Positions 52,460 through 60,366 of a stretch of DNA of 64,000 bases are shown here, in pieces (position 1 is the first letter of the stretch; each line of letters starts with the position of its first letter). Source of the stretch: Lysinibacillus sp. G4S2 (GTDB lineage Bacteria; Bacillota; Bacilli; Bacillales_A; Planococcaceae); assembly GCF_030348505.1 (NCBI RefSeq), contig NZ_JAUCFJ010000002.1:5088001-5152000 (forward strand), read 5' to 3'. The notes beneath the pieces were generated by a model. That model ran no database searches. It saw nothing but the letters and a program-made list of their open reading frames with translations, and had not been told where the DNA came from. Position numbers and translations under genes: made by a program.

Positions 52460-52570
52460 ATAGTTTGTAATTAAAACATAGAATCCTACAAAATGCAACA
52501 CTCGCTGAAAGAAGTTAAAAACTTAATAAAAATACATTGTTGACATATTTCATTAAAAATAATAATGTGC

Positions 52571-52591
52571 AAAGCGTAACGATTACGATTT
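52571..52591. promoter_or_regulatory. Zur box upstream of rpmG
   Basis: AAAGCGTAACGATTACGATT differs from the Zur consensus at two bases. It lies 16-36 bases ahead of the L33 start, facing the yciC box about 110 bp away. Confidence 0.8.
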
Positions 52592-52606
52592 AAAAGGAGG
52601 CATTTT

Positions 52607-52756
52607 ATGCGTGTACAAGTAACATTAGCCTGTACAGAAACCGGTGATAAAAACTATATCACAACGAAAAATAAACGAAATAATCCTGAAAGACTGGAGC
52701 TTAAGAAATATTCCCCTCGTTTAAAAAGAATTACATTGCACAGAGAAACGAAATAA
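52607..52756 (+). CDS. rpmG: Ribosomal protein L33, zinc-independent form
   Basis: This short gene encodes 49 residues starting [20 protein letters not shown] and ending [10 protein letters not shown]. It is a complete L33 of the large ribosomal subunit. Only one Cys remains where zinc-binding L33 has two CXXC pairs, so it is the C-minus type that replaces the zinc form and frees zinc during shortage. The ATG is 7 bases from AAAAGGAGG, and a Zur box is directly upstream. It is divergent from yciC, giving a compact zinc-economy pair. Confidence 0.92.
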   Translation: MRVQVTLACTETGDKNYITTKNKRNNPERLELKKYSPRLKRITLHRETK

Positions 52757-52767
52757 CATAAAAATGA

Positions 52768-52803
52768 CTGTTTCAAAAGTGACTTTGCTTACTTTTGAAA
52801 CAG
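52768..52803 (+). terminator. Hairpin after rpmG
   Basis: CTGTTTCAAAAGT and ACTTTTGAAACAG form a 13-bp stem about 12 bases past the rpmG stop. No T-run follows, so its role as a terminator is not certain. Confidence 0.5.
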
Positions 52804-52837
52804 CCTATCTATTACGGGATAAAAAAATGCTATGTTC

Positions 52838-52978
52838 CCCTTTCCATAACGTGTGGTTGATTTCCATTCCAACTGGGGGCGTCCGATGAGCTGCTCCACT
52901 CGCTCCAAGGTCTCATCTGTGACTCCACTCAACCTATTACATGGTTAAAAAATGTCATCCACAACTTTTGGTGATGAG
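52838..52978. mobile_element. Short family B repeat that supplies a gene's 3' end (B4)
   Basis: TTTCCATAACGTGTGGTTGA at one side and CATCCACAACTTTTGGTGAT at the other are family B ends; the left outer bases are worn. The core is shortened, with GGGGGCGTCCGATGAGC and CAAGGTCTCATCTGTGAC. The right 34 bp are read as the last ten codons and stop of the coiled-coil gene that ends at 52945. Confidence 0.85.
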
Positions 52979-53763
52979 ATTTCCTTATTATTTATTTCTA
53001 TAGCTAGCTCGTTTAATTTCTGCTCCATGTCATCCAAAATACGTAATTTATGATCCAACTGCCCTTCAAAATCTACTGATTGGGCCAATACTTTATTTAC
53101 TTGAGCATCTAATTGCGTAAGAACTTCTGGGTTAATCATCGTTTTTCCACTCCAGGAAGAGATTTGTTTTTTTTCATCCGCTAATTGTTGCGATAATTTT
53201 TCTATCTCACTGCTTTTTTCCTCTATTTCTTTAGTTAAATACTTATGGAGATTGTCTGAATCGGCTTGTTCTAAACGTGATTTCTCAATTACTTCAACCA
53301 TTGTCTCCATTCGTTGGCTTATTTCTTTTGTAAAATCGCTCAGCTTGTTTTCAAGGCCAGCAATGTCCGTCTTATAATTAAAATCCGTATTCACTGAAAG
53401 TAATTCAACTTTAGTGTCTTTTAATAGTTTATTTTCTGCACGCAGCTCTTCTATTTCTTTTAATAATGTCTCTATCGAAGAAAGTTGTTTTTTTTTGTGA
53501 ATTTCTCTTGTTTGAATATCATCATTGTAGGCTTGTGTATCTTTTTCATAGTCTCTCTTCAGCTTTAAAAGCTCCATTGAGAGCGCCTTCTTTTGATTGG
53601 TTAATTGGACGTTTTCTCGTTCTAGTCTTAGTACAAATGAATAATAATCACTATCTCTGAGCCTTTTAACTTCATTTTTATATTTCGCTAATTCAGCTCT
53701 TAAAAAAATGATCATCTGTTGTAGCTGAATAGGATCATTGTTTTTAACAATATCATTATCCAT
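52945..53763 (-). CDS. Coiled-coil protein, C-terminus encoded by repeat B4
   Basis: The 272-residue protein is nearly all charged coiled coil (about 15-125 and 130-265) with no signal peptide or membrane helix. I recognise no family. The ATG at 53763 has TAGGAGG six to seven bases ahead; an upstream GTG at 53781 is not needed. The last ten residues, SSPKVVDDIF, and the stop lie inside family B repeat B4, so the original end was probably cut off by that element. The gene heads a run of leftward genes (54642 to 52945) next to spore-surface genes, so a structural role there is possible. Confidence 0.72.
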   Translation of the reverse strand: MDNDIVKNNDPIQLQQMIIFLRAELAKYKNEVKRLRDSDYYSFVLRLERENVQLTNQKKALSMELLKLKRDYEKDTQAYNDDIQTREIHKKKQLSSIETLLKEIEELRAENKLLKDTKVELLSVNTDFNYKTDIAGLENKLSDFTKEISQRMETMVEVIEKSRLEQADSDNLHKYLTKEIEEKSSEIEKLSQQLADEKKQISSWSGKTMINPEVLTQLDAQVNKVLAQSVDFEGQLDHKLRILDDMEQKLNELAIEINNKEISSPKVVDDIF

Positions 53764-53777
53764 ACTTGCACCTCCTA

Positions 53778-54074
53778 TCACGAAAGCTTTTTAAGCAAAT
53801 CAATCACTTCTTCAAATTGCTCCTTACTCTCCTCTAACATCTCGTCAAGCTGCTTCAGCATCTTCATTTCTCTTTCCTCATCACCTATTTCATCAACTTT
53901 TCTTTTTTCTCCTGATAGTAAATGGGTAATAAGCAGATTCAATGTGCCCTTTTCGAGATAAGCAAAGCTATTATTTTCTTCATTACTATAGTTAGATAGA
54001 TTATCAAGCCGTTCCTTCATAAGTTGATGGACAACACTATCTTTTTTTTGATTCATATTTTCACGCTTACTCAT
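53778..54074 (-). CDS. Small charged hypothetical protein
   Basis: The 98-residue protein is rich in Glu and Lys and mostly helical, with a likely short coiled coil at 65-95 (MKMLKQLDEMLEESKEQFEE). Its ATG at 54074 lies inside the end of the upstream gene and has AGGAGGG five bases ahead; its end is 14 bases from the next start. It therefore belongs to one operon with both neighbours. I recognise no family. Confidence 0.7.
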   Translation of the reverse strand: MSKRENMNQKKDSVVHQLMKERLDNLSNYSNEENNSFAYLEKGTLNLLITHLLSGEKRKVDEIGDEEREMKMLKQLDEMLEESKEQFEEVIDLLKKLS

Positions 54075-54642
54075 TTTCACCCTCCTGTGTATAACTCATT
54101 CCATTTAGATTAATAGGATTCAAAACAACGGTACCACCTTCTAACTGATCACAATATGTAAATCCCATGATACTTCCTGAATAAGATGAATTCTGACCCC
54201 ATTTGATCTGAAAGTTAGGAAATGATAGTATCTCGTTTGGCTCTAGCGTTGTTTTTCCTATAGGTCTAAGCCAGAACTCCTCCTTGCTTGATTTATCATT
54301 AATTCGCTCCCAGCTACTGTTTCCTTTTAAATTTGGTGCGAAATGTTCATAGACATATCTTCCTGAAAAGGAGAATGGGGAATCTTCAGGTAGCTTTATG
54401 CATAGATAAGGGTTCGTTATAGGCTGATTACCTATATTACGAATATGATAAGAGCCCAAGCATAGGCTTTCCTCATTGGGATTATAAGAAATATTGATTG
54501 AGGATGTGAAATAACTAATAACGTTAATACTTTCCGGAACAATAAACTCCTCAATCGTTTTTTTTATTTCATGAACATAAAAATCCGTTTGTTTTTTTAT
54601 TTCATTTATTTTTTCTTCTACACGATTGATGCGAGTAAGCAT
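54067..54642 (-). CDS. Hypothetical protein with beta-rich domain
   Basis: The 191-residue protein has a short N-terminal helix (MLTRINRVEEKINEIKKQTD) followed by a beta-rich part (about 40-185) with many Ser, Asn and Gly, for example GSYHIRNIGNQPITNPYLCI. There is no signal peptide. It is the first gene of the three-gene run and overlaps the second by eight bases. Near the spore-surface genes at 54783 and 57112 it may be a spore-coat component, which is inference. I recognise no family. Confidence 0.7.
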   Translation of the reverse strand: MLTRINRVEEKINEIKKQTDFYVHEIKKTIEEFIVPESINVISYFTSSINISYNPNEESLCLGSYHIRNIGNQPITNPYLCIKLPEDSPFSFSGRYVYEHFAPNLKGNSSWERINDKSSKEEFWLRPIGKTTLEPNEILSFPNFQIKWGQNSSYSGSIMGFTYCDQLEGGTVVLNPINLNGMSYTQEGENE

Positions 54643-54729
54643 AATCAGTACCCCCTTGCTAATAGTAATGAATTAATCAAAGCAAATTCAAACTTCTTTA
54701 TATGTCAGTTACATCCTTTCATAAAAAAA

Positions 54730-54748
54730 AGAGAGGATTATCCTCTCT
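54730..54748 (-). terminator. Terminator after Cys-rich gene
   Basis: GAGAGGA and TCCTCTC form a short stem followed by TTTTTTTTATG on the minus strand, downstream of the stop at 54783. Confidence 0.75.
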
Positions 54749-54782
54749 TTACAATATGATTTTCTTCTATGTGTTAGTACCA

Positions 54783-55421
54783 TTAACCATGTGGTGGGAA
54801 TACAGCAGGGCATTGCGCTGGGCGAACTACACCCGGACATGCGAACGGTAATTCTGCTCTTGGCTCGCAGAAAGTCGCTAAGAATTCCACTGTAACTGGG
54901 AATGTAGATTGAATACTTTGGCAAACTGATATAGTAACATGTAAATCGGTAAACGTAATTGTGTTTGTTCCAGCTTGTGGAGTTCCTACTGAACACACGA
55001 AACAATCTAGATCTGTGAATAAAATTTCTACATCTGTCCCTTGCGGCGCACATAATGTAACTTGTTCACAACGTGAAACTGTAATCGGAAGGCTTGTAAA
55101 CCTTTGACCATTTAGTGCAGTAACAACTAACGTAAGAGTGAAGGTCTTCTGAATAGTCAGGTTTTGAAGACATACCGTAGCACTATCAATAGTGAATTGA
55201 CGATTCTCACGGTGCAAAATCTTAACAGGACTAGTTGCACTTGGAACTACACTACATGTAACCACAGCGTTGACTAAGTCAGTAGTTGCTGTTACTCCTG
55301 GAAAAGAAATTGGGCCAGTAGGGGAAAACTCAAACGAAGCTTCTTTTACAATCCAGTCAAACACCTTATCGACGTTTATACAAATTGGTTCTTGCAATTG
55401 GGATGGCATATTATCTTGCAT
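54783..55421 (-). CDS. Cys-rich putative spore-surface protein
   Basis: The 212-residue protein has no signal peptide, many Thr, Val and Phe residues and eleven or so Cys spread through it (CINVDKVFDWIV, VVTCSVVP, DCFVCSVG, ending CPGVVRPAQCPAVFPPHG). Beta-rich, Cys-rich proteins of this type are common in the coat and exosporium of Bacilli, where they become cross-linked. The KVFDWIV block recurs in such proteins as I remember, but I cannot name a family with certainty. The ATG follows GGAGGTG. It is a single gene with a terminator. Confidence 0.65.
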   Translation of the reverse strand: MQDNMPSQLQEPICINVDKVFDWIVKEASFEFSPTGPISFPGVTATTDLVNAVVTCSVVPSATSPVKILHRENRQFTIDSATVCLQNLTIQKTFTLTLVVTALNGQRFTSLPITVSRCEQVTLCAPQGTDVEILFTDLDCFVCSVGTPQAGTNTITFTDLHVTISVCQSIQSTFPVTVEFLATFCEPRAELPFACPGVVRPAQCPAVFPPHG

Positions 55422-55665
55422 CCTTTTGACACCTCCATAATTTTTTACCTTTCGTTTGTATCTTATGTTTTCTGACTAAAAGTGCATGGGCTAAAAAGTA
55501 ATTCGTTTTGGTTTTTATTAAAATACTTATGTAACAGTATGTATCGTTTTTGCTTACTTCTCCACTTCTTAAGTAGAAACAAAAATGTTTGAAGGATCGG
55601 TATATTTGTAACAAAAAGTAAGTATTTTTAATAAAATATTAATGGACTGAAAGGGGTGAAATGCA

Positions 55666-56859
55666 ATGGAAGATTCGAAATTGTACGCCACTCAAGACAT
55701 TGGAAAATTGAAGCAAAAAATAGAAGCCTACAAGGACACGTTAACTTCATTAAAAACGGGAACTTCAATTGAAGATTATTTATTTATGAAAAGGGATTTT
55801 GATGGGATTAAAACGCAAATGGCACTTTTAGAAGGGCTAACTGAAACAATAGATGATAAGCAAAACTCACAAATCGAAGGCAATGAGGAGCAGATAAAAC
55901 TTCTATCAGCACAAATTGAGTCTCTGAATCAAACGATTGAGGAAATGAACCAAGAAACACTAAAGGTTTTAAACAAATTACTCACTAGTGAAAATACTGA
56001 AGCTCCAGCCACTACACCTAAAACTGAAAACACATCTAAATTTATTGCTAACGGTGCTCAAAGGGATTCGAACATTACACAGACAACAAACCAATTGGCG
56101 ATTGCATTAAAACAGCCATCTTATAAAATGCTACAAAGTCTGGCAGGTAAAGCAAAAAATGCGCAATTAGATGTAAATAATGATATACCTTCTGCTCACA
56201 ACGGAAATCAAGGAAGTATACCTGAAGAACGCCATTTTAATCAACAATATTTTCAATCAATAAATACTCATCCAAGCCAACTATATAATGGTTTATATAG
56301 AAATACCACATCCAAAACTACCTTCCTTTTTAAAAACGCTACCAATGCACAGGAAATTCCAATTAGTGTTTATGAATCTAATACTTTACCGCATACCGAA
56401 ATCCATAATTCCACTGACAATGATCTTAATGCGAAAGATTTCGTTAATTACGGAGAACTCGAAAAAATTAATAACACTGTCATTATAGATGATATGAGCT
56501 CTGTAATAACAAATGAGCCTGTCACTTCTGAAGCAGCTGAAGTAATTAATAAACCTGTCATTCTTGAAGCTTCTAAAGTAGTTCTTGAACAGGACATTCC
56601 TAAAGCTTCTGAAGTAATTCTTGAACAGGACATTCCTAAAGCTTCTGAAGTAGTTAAGCAAGTTTACACAAATACATTCACCACTTCAAAAAGTGACGTA
56701 TTTGAAGTCTTTGAAGATACGCCAGAGGAAAAATATGAAACCCAAATACAATTTGAAGAGGTAAGCAAACAATCTGAGTTAAAAGAAGAAGCAACTGAAG
56801 AAGGGCATAAAAAAGAAAAGAACTCTTTGTTTTTCAATTTCTTTCGAAAATGGAGTTAG
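55666..56859 (+). CDS. Coiled-coil hypothetical protein with internal repeats
   Basis: The 397-residue protein has an N-terminal coiled coil (about 1-110), a low-complexity Asn/Thr/Ser middle, and a Glu/Val-rich section with an exact internal repeat (VILEQDIPKASEV twice near 302-332). It ends with a basic hydrophobic tail, NSLFFNFFRKWS. There is no signal peptide. The ATG follows AAAGGGGTG. It is divergent from the Cys-rich gene and upstream of the BclB-like gene, so a role in spore-surface assembly is a guess. I recognise no family. Confidence 0.68.
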   Translation: MEDSKLYATQDIGKLKQKIEAYKDTLTSLKTGTSIEDYLFMKRDFDGIKTQMALLEGLTETIDDKQNSQIEGNEEQIKLLSAQIESLNQTIEEMNQETLKVLNKLLTSENTEAPATTPKTENTSKFIANGAQRDSNITQTTNQLAIALKQPSYKMLQSLAGKAKNAQLDVNNDIPSAHNGNQGSIPEERHFNQQYFQSINTHPSQLYNGLYRNTTSKTTFLFKNATNAQEIPISVYESNTLPHTEIHNSTDNDLNAKDFVNYGELEKINNTVIIDDMSSVITNEPVTSEAAEVINKPVILEASKVVLEQDIPKASEVILEQDIPKASEVVKQVYTNTFTTSKSDVFEVFEDTPEEKYETQIQFEEVSKQSELKEEATEEGHKKEKNSLFFNFFRKWS

Positions 56860-57061
56860 TTTAAAATTAGGATGTACAATGTTTAACAAACTGGAGAAGT
56901 ATACGATGAATAAGTCCAATAAGTATGAAAATACATATTGGACTTTTTTATGGTCAATTGAAAAAGTAATTCCTATTAGTAAGTATTCACAAAATGCCAA
57001 AGCTTCTCAAAAGAAGCCTCAAAATTTCCACAAATAAAACTACGATACAGATAATTGCCCT

Positions 57062-57103
57062 CCCCCCCCCCTTATACACTGAATAGAATAATGAAGAAAG
57101 GGG
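57062..57103 (+). promoter_or_regulatory. Poly-C tract with sporulation-type -10 sequence
   Basis: A run of ten C's (57062-57071) is followed directly by TTATACACT (57072-57080), one base away from the sigma-E/sigma-K type -10 CATACACT. A start of transcription near 57087 would give a short leader to the ATG at 57112 with AAAGGGGGTG. The C-run would then lie in the -35/-10 spacer, where slippage would change promoter strength. Confidence 0.45.
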
Positions 57104-57111
57104 GTGTTAAA

Positions 57112-57750
57112 ATGTGTATAAATAATTCTATGTGCGGCTGCTCATCTAATAATGTTTGTGAAAATTTTGGACCATTCTTAGCTGTTGACGCTGCATGTAT
57201 TACTCCATCAGTTAATAAGGGATCGATTATTCCATTTTCTTCCGGTGTTACTACTGTTACATTAGCTACAATTGCAAATGGAGTAATTGGTGTACCTAGC
57301 CTTATTGGTTTCGGTAGTGCCGTTCCAGGTGTAACTATTGTAAATAATACTCTTAACTTATCGAATATCATAACTGAAGCATTTGTTGTACCACGTGCAG
57401 GTAATATAACAGCTATTTCTGCATCTTTCTCTGCCTTAGCAACTGTAGCTATTCCTCCTGCTACTACCCCTGTTCCTCTTGCTGGAACAACAACACTAAG
57501 AGCTCAAGTGTATCTTGCACCCGCAGGAAGTAACGTATATACTGCTACGAGTGTATTTGTAAACTTAGCTCCAGCATTCTCAGGACTTTTAATCGGTAAT
57601 GAGATTGCCTTTAATTCTGCTAATGTCATTCCATTCCCAGTTGCAGTAGGTGACAAACTGTTAATGGTATTTTCAATCGCTGCAACAACAGGTGTTACTA
57701 TTGCTCAAGCAATTACAGGAACAGCAAGTGCTGGTATTACAATTGAATAA
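57112..57750 (+). CDS. Exosporium protein with BclB-type C-terminal domain
   Basis: The 212-residue protein has a Cys-rich N-terminus (MCINNSMCGCSSNNVC) and then the BclB-type beta-rich domain: GSIIPFSSGVTTVTLATIAN, PSLIGFGSAVPGV, FVVPRAGNITAISASF, and the end GTASAGITIE. BclB-like proteins are exosporium glycoproteins of Bacilli; unlike them this one lacks the collagen-like GXY stalk. The ATG at 57112 has AAAGGGGGTG ahead. It is expected to be made late in the mother cell and placed on the spore surface. Confidence 0.87.
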   Translation: MCINNSMCGCSSNNVCENFGPFLAVDAACITPSVNKGSIIPFSSGVTTVTLATIANGVIGVPSLIGFGSAVPGVTIVNNTLNLSNIITEAFVVPRAGNITAISASFSALATVAIPPATTPVPLAGTTTLRAQVYLAPAGSNVYTATSVFVNLAPAFSGLLIGNEIAFNSANVIPFPVAVGDKLLMVFSIAATTGVTIAQAITGTASAGITIE

Positions 57751-57945
57751 GAATGCTATATCCTTTCATAAAAAAATAACTTGAATGTATTAAATTTAAG
57801 CCCTTTTCACAATACAAAGGCTTTTATTTCCTAAATATTGTGACTGGCGAAGCTTAACTTGATCGATAGTAACCCTCTATGATATGGAATTATAAGCTGT
57901 TGATATAAGCTCCCAGTTATCACCTTTATAACTTTACAAAATGAA

Positions 57946-57984
57946 GCGACTTCTTGGTTTAGAAACAAGAAGTCGCCTTTTTTT
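57946..57984 (+). terminator. Terminator downstream of the bclB-like gene
   Basis: GCGACTTCTT and AAGAAGTCGC form a 10-bp stem followed by CTTTTTTTCT on the plus strand, about 200 bases past the bclB-like stop. The intervening 195 bases show nothing else clear. Confidence 0.85.
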
Positions 57985-58014
57985 CTGTATGAATGATCTT
58001 AGTCATTTACAGTT

Positions 58015-58530
58015 TTATAATTTCACCAAAGCATTCTTAATATGAGCAAGATGATGCTTCCCATGCCAAGCGTACAAGGCTAAGGCTTTTTCAAGTGTCA
58101 TTAACCCTGAATCAGGATGATGAAACGCTCGCTGTAATTGCTCTTCTGATAAGCTTTTTAGTAAATAAAACCAGCGTTCATGTAAACCCTCAATCATTTT
58201 ATAAGATGTCGATGCAGGCATTTCTGAATCCGGAAGCTGTGCCCAATCCACTTCGTTATAAGGTTTAATTGTTGGAACATCCTCTGTCAAAGCTAGCTTA
58301 AAACGAATATAGCTATTCATATGACTATCCGCAATATGGTGGACAAGCTGCGTAACCGTCCAGCCGTTTTCTCGGTAGGATTTTGCTAATGATTGTTCAC
58401 TTGCATCATTAAGTGCCTCGGCTAGTTGTTCGGGTAATAGACGAATATCCTCCATCCACCCCTTTACTTGCTGCGCTGTAACGACTTCAGGAAATTGAAA
58501 TTGCCCAATTGGATATCGTAAATCGGTCAT
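58015..58530 (-). CDS. yfiT: YfiT-type DinB-fold bacillithiol transferase-like protein
   Basis: The 171-residue DinB-fold protein has the metal-binding His set in VHHIADSHMNSYIRFKLALT and WHGKHHLAHI. It matches B. subtilis YfiT closely, with LRYPIGQFQFPE at the start and GWTVTQLVHHIADSHMN in the middle. YfiT and its BstA relatives use bacillithiol or a metal to act on small electrophiles. The ATG at 58530 has GGAGGAAAG ahead; a longer frame to 58566 lacks a site. FosB at 47275 is a second bacillithiol-related gene in the window. Confidence 0.9.
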   Translation of the reverse strand: MTDLRYPIGQFQFPEVVTAQQVKGWMEDIRLLPEQLAEALNDASEQSLAKSYRENGWTVTQLVHHIADSHMNSYIRFKLALTEDVPTIKPYNEVDWAQLPDSEMPASTSYKMIEGLHERWFYLLKSLSEEQLQRAFHHPDSGLMTLEKALALYAWHGKHHLAHIKNALVKL

Positions 58531-58667
58531 GTAGCTTTCCTCCGTTTCTATTTTCTTACTTTTCATATTACCAATTTAATATTTTTCACGCCACTATGTA
58601 TAAAACCATCATTTTGTAAGAATTATAGCTTACAAAACAAGGGTCATTGTTTGAACAATTAACTTTT

Positions 58668-59138
58668 CTATTCATTGATATCATAAATTAACGTATCAAA
58701 ATAGCTCCCATTGGTATACACTAACATCGCCCTTTCACCAGGTTTTGGGATTTTCACACTTGAAGGTGTATGAGCATCTGCACCATTAACAGGTCCACCA
58801 AGTCCTATAGTCCAACCATCTACTAAAATAGGATGAATCGTTTTAGAATCTTTATGATACCCAACAATTGTTAACTTGGAATTACGACTTTCTTCAATCC
58901 CCCACCATTTTTGACTGCTTAAGCTTGGCATATTGGCACCCATAACGCCTGATTTATTGGCATTACCGATGATCCCTCTATCCCCAAACTCTACTGCCTT
59001 GTTGTCCCAATCAATCGATTTAAAATCACTTTCTTGTACAAAATCAGGTAAATCATCTGGCAGAGCAACAGCTTTCTCATTCATTGTACAGCCAACTAAA
59101 AATAACAACACTGTAAAGAAAACTATACACCGCTTCAT
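58668..59138 (-). CDS. Hypothetical lipoprotein
   Basis: The 156-residue protein has a lipoprotein signal MKRCIVFFTVLLFLVGC with lipid-anchored Cys17. The mature part has no recognisable domain but contains a DWDNKAVEFGDRGIIG segment and GWTIGLGGPVNGADAHTPSS. The ATG at 59138 is behind GGGAGC. It is a single gene. Function is unknown. Confidence 0.72.
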   Translation of the reverse strand: MKRCIVFFTVLLFLVGCTMNEKAVALPDDLPDFVQESDFKSIDWDNKAVEFGDRGIIGNANKSGVMGANMPSLSSQKWWGIEESRNSKLTIVGYHKDSKTIHPILVDGWTIGLGGPVNGADAHTPSSVKIPKPGERAMLVYTNGSYFDTLIYDINE

Positions 59139-59230
59139 TACATCGCTCCCTATATAGTCATGATATCTACTATGAAACGAATTATGCAAACTGATTGTTA
59201 CAGAGTATTCAGAAAAATAAGCGTGACCTG

Positions 59231-59853
59231 TTATTCTATAGATCTCATCACAAATTTAACTAACGTCTTTAACGGATGAGTAATCGTTAACGCTGACTCT
59301 TTTTCAAATTGCTGTGCTGCTTCAACCATTGAAAGCTGTGCAACTGAAATCTGCCGCTGCTCCCTCGCTACATGCTGAAGGGTTTGTCTAATAGCAGTAT
59401 TATACGTTTCCTTTTTTCCCTGCATAATTAGCTCAAAAGCATCGTCGATAACTTTTGCTACAACATCTATCGATTTTTCATGCTGCTCAGCGTACCTTCT
59501 ACAGTTTCAGGATTTGTAAAAAGAATCGTTTGAGGCTGCTTTTCTTCACATACGGTTTCAAAATAGGGCTCATCTATTTTAATAATTGGAATAGAGAGGT
59601 CCAGCTGTTCTTCCTCTAACAATGCAATATAATTCGTACACGTTATTAAAATAGCATCAATACTACAGCTCGCCATCCATTCAAGCTGCTCTTTAACTTT
59701 AACAGCTAACCCATTAGTCCCCTTTGGAACTTGCTGTATAAGACCAGGATCCGCAAAATGAACTAGCTCCACGTTGTCGATGTTTTGAAATGTATGTTCT
59801 ATATACTCAATATTTGAATGGTGTGCATGCAAGCATCCGAGCTTCTTCCTCAA
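59231..59853 (-). pseudogene. Frameshifted Asp/Glu racemase-like gene
   Basis: The first part (59853 to about 59500) encodes MRKKLGCLHAHHSNIEYIEH and ILITCTNYIALLEEEQLDL, recalling the Asp/Glu/hydantoin racemase fold with its TCTNY cysteine loop, but stops early at 59467. The frame continues in another register: EQHEKSIDVVAKVIDDAFEL then MQGKKETYNTAIRQTLQHVA to a stop at 59231. Joining the two at about 59497 gives one uninterrupted protein of about 207 residues. One missing base explains the break. It could also be a sequencing error. Confidence 0.7.
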
Positions 59854-59864
59854 GTGTAATCCCC

Positions 59865-59981
59865 CTAATTAATAAGCTGTTTTTCCATTGTTGCGATATC
59901 AAGAGAAATGCCATTACGATTTTCTCCCATAACGTTATGAATTACTGATGCATCATTTGCTTGCGCTAAAATAATGTTCAT
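59865..59981 (-). pseudogene. Truncated GNAT-like N-terminal fragment
   Basis: A 38-codon frame with a good site (GAGGGGTGA) starts MNIILAQANDASVIHNVMGE, which looks like the first strand and helix of a GNAT acetyltransferase, and then ends with GISLDIATMEKQLIN. No acetyl-CoA-binding loop is present. It ends 11 bases before the racemase-like gene and is probably a decayed remnant. Confidence 0.45.
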
Positions 59982-60040
59982 CTTCAATCACCCCTCAATG
60001 AATTAATATACATTATAACGTATCCCAGACAAAACGAAGA

Positions 60041-60356
60041 GGCTGGGACAAAACCTCATTTTTCTGCAATGACAGCGACAAAAATCTTTAATGAGCTGCA
60101 GTTTTGAGATTTATCGAGAACTTTTGATTGTTTATCGACCAACTTTATCGATTTATCAACCAACTTTTTTAATTTATCAACCAACTTTTGAAAAATATCG
60201 ACATCTACCTACTATCTGACCACACTGATAATTTGCATCGCTTATGACATAAGCCTATTTTTTACGCAAAATTCAACATCAAAAAAGCGCGAGAAATCAA
60301 CGTTTCTAAATTGATTTCTCGCGCTTTTTAAGGTTTTGACCAGTTTTGTCCCAGCC
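60041..60356. mobile_element. Family E hairpin repeat, long copy with a 21-bp array (E2)
   Basis: GGCTGGGACAAAAC (60041-60054) and GTTTTGTCCCAGCC (60343-60356) are perfect 14-bp inverted ends. Near the right end GCGCGAGAAATCAACGTTTC pairs with TTGATTTCTCGCGC to make a strong hairpin with a T-run. Compared with the 134-bp copy at 34937 it has an extra stretch carrying a 21-bp periodic array. It fills the gap between the GNAT fragment and the esterase gene and can terminate transcription. No target duplication is visible. Confidence 0.82.
60111..60201. repeat. 21-bp periodic array, five units (R2)
   Basis: TTATCGA, TTATCGA, TTATCAA, TTATCAA and ATATCGA start at 60111, 60132, 60153, 60174 and 60195, each exactly 21 bp apart. 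Three units continue with CCAACTTT. An extra TTATCGA at 60145 is out of phase. Confidence 0.9.
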
Positions 60357-60366
60357 ACTATCGACA

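Noticed and set aside
60041..60356. Insertion sequence with a transposase
   Set aside because: The ends are perfect 14-bp inverted repeats, but there is no gene inside and no target duplication. It is listed as a hairpin repeat.
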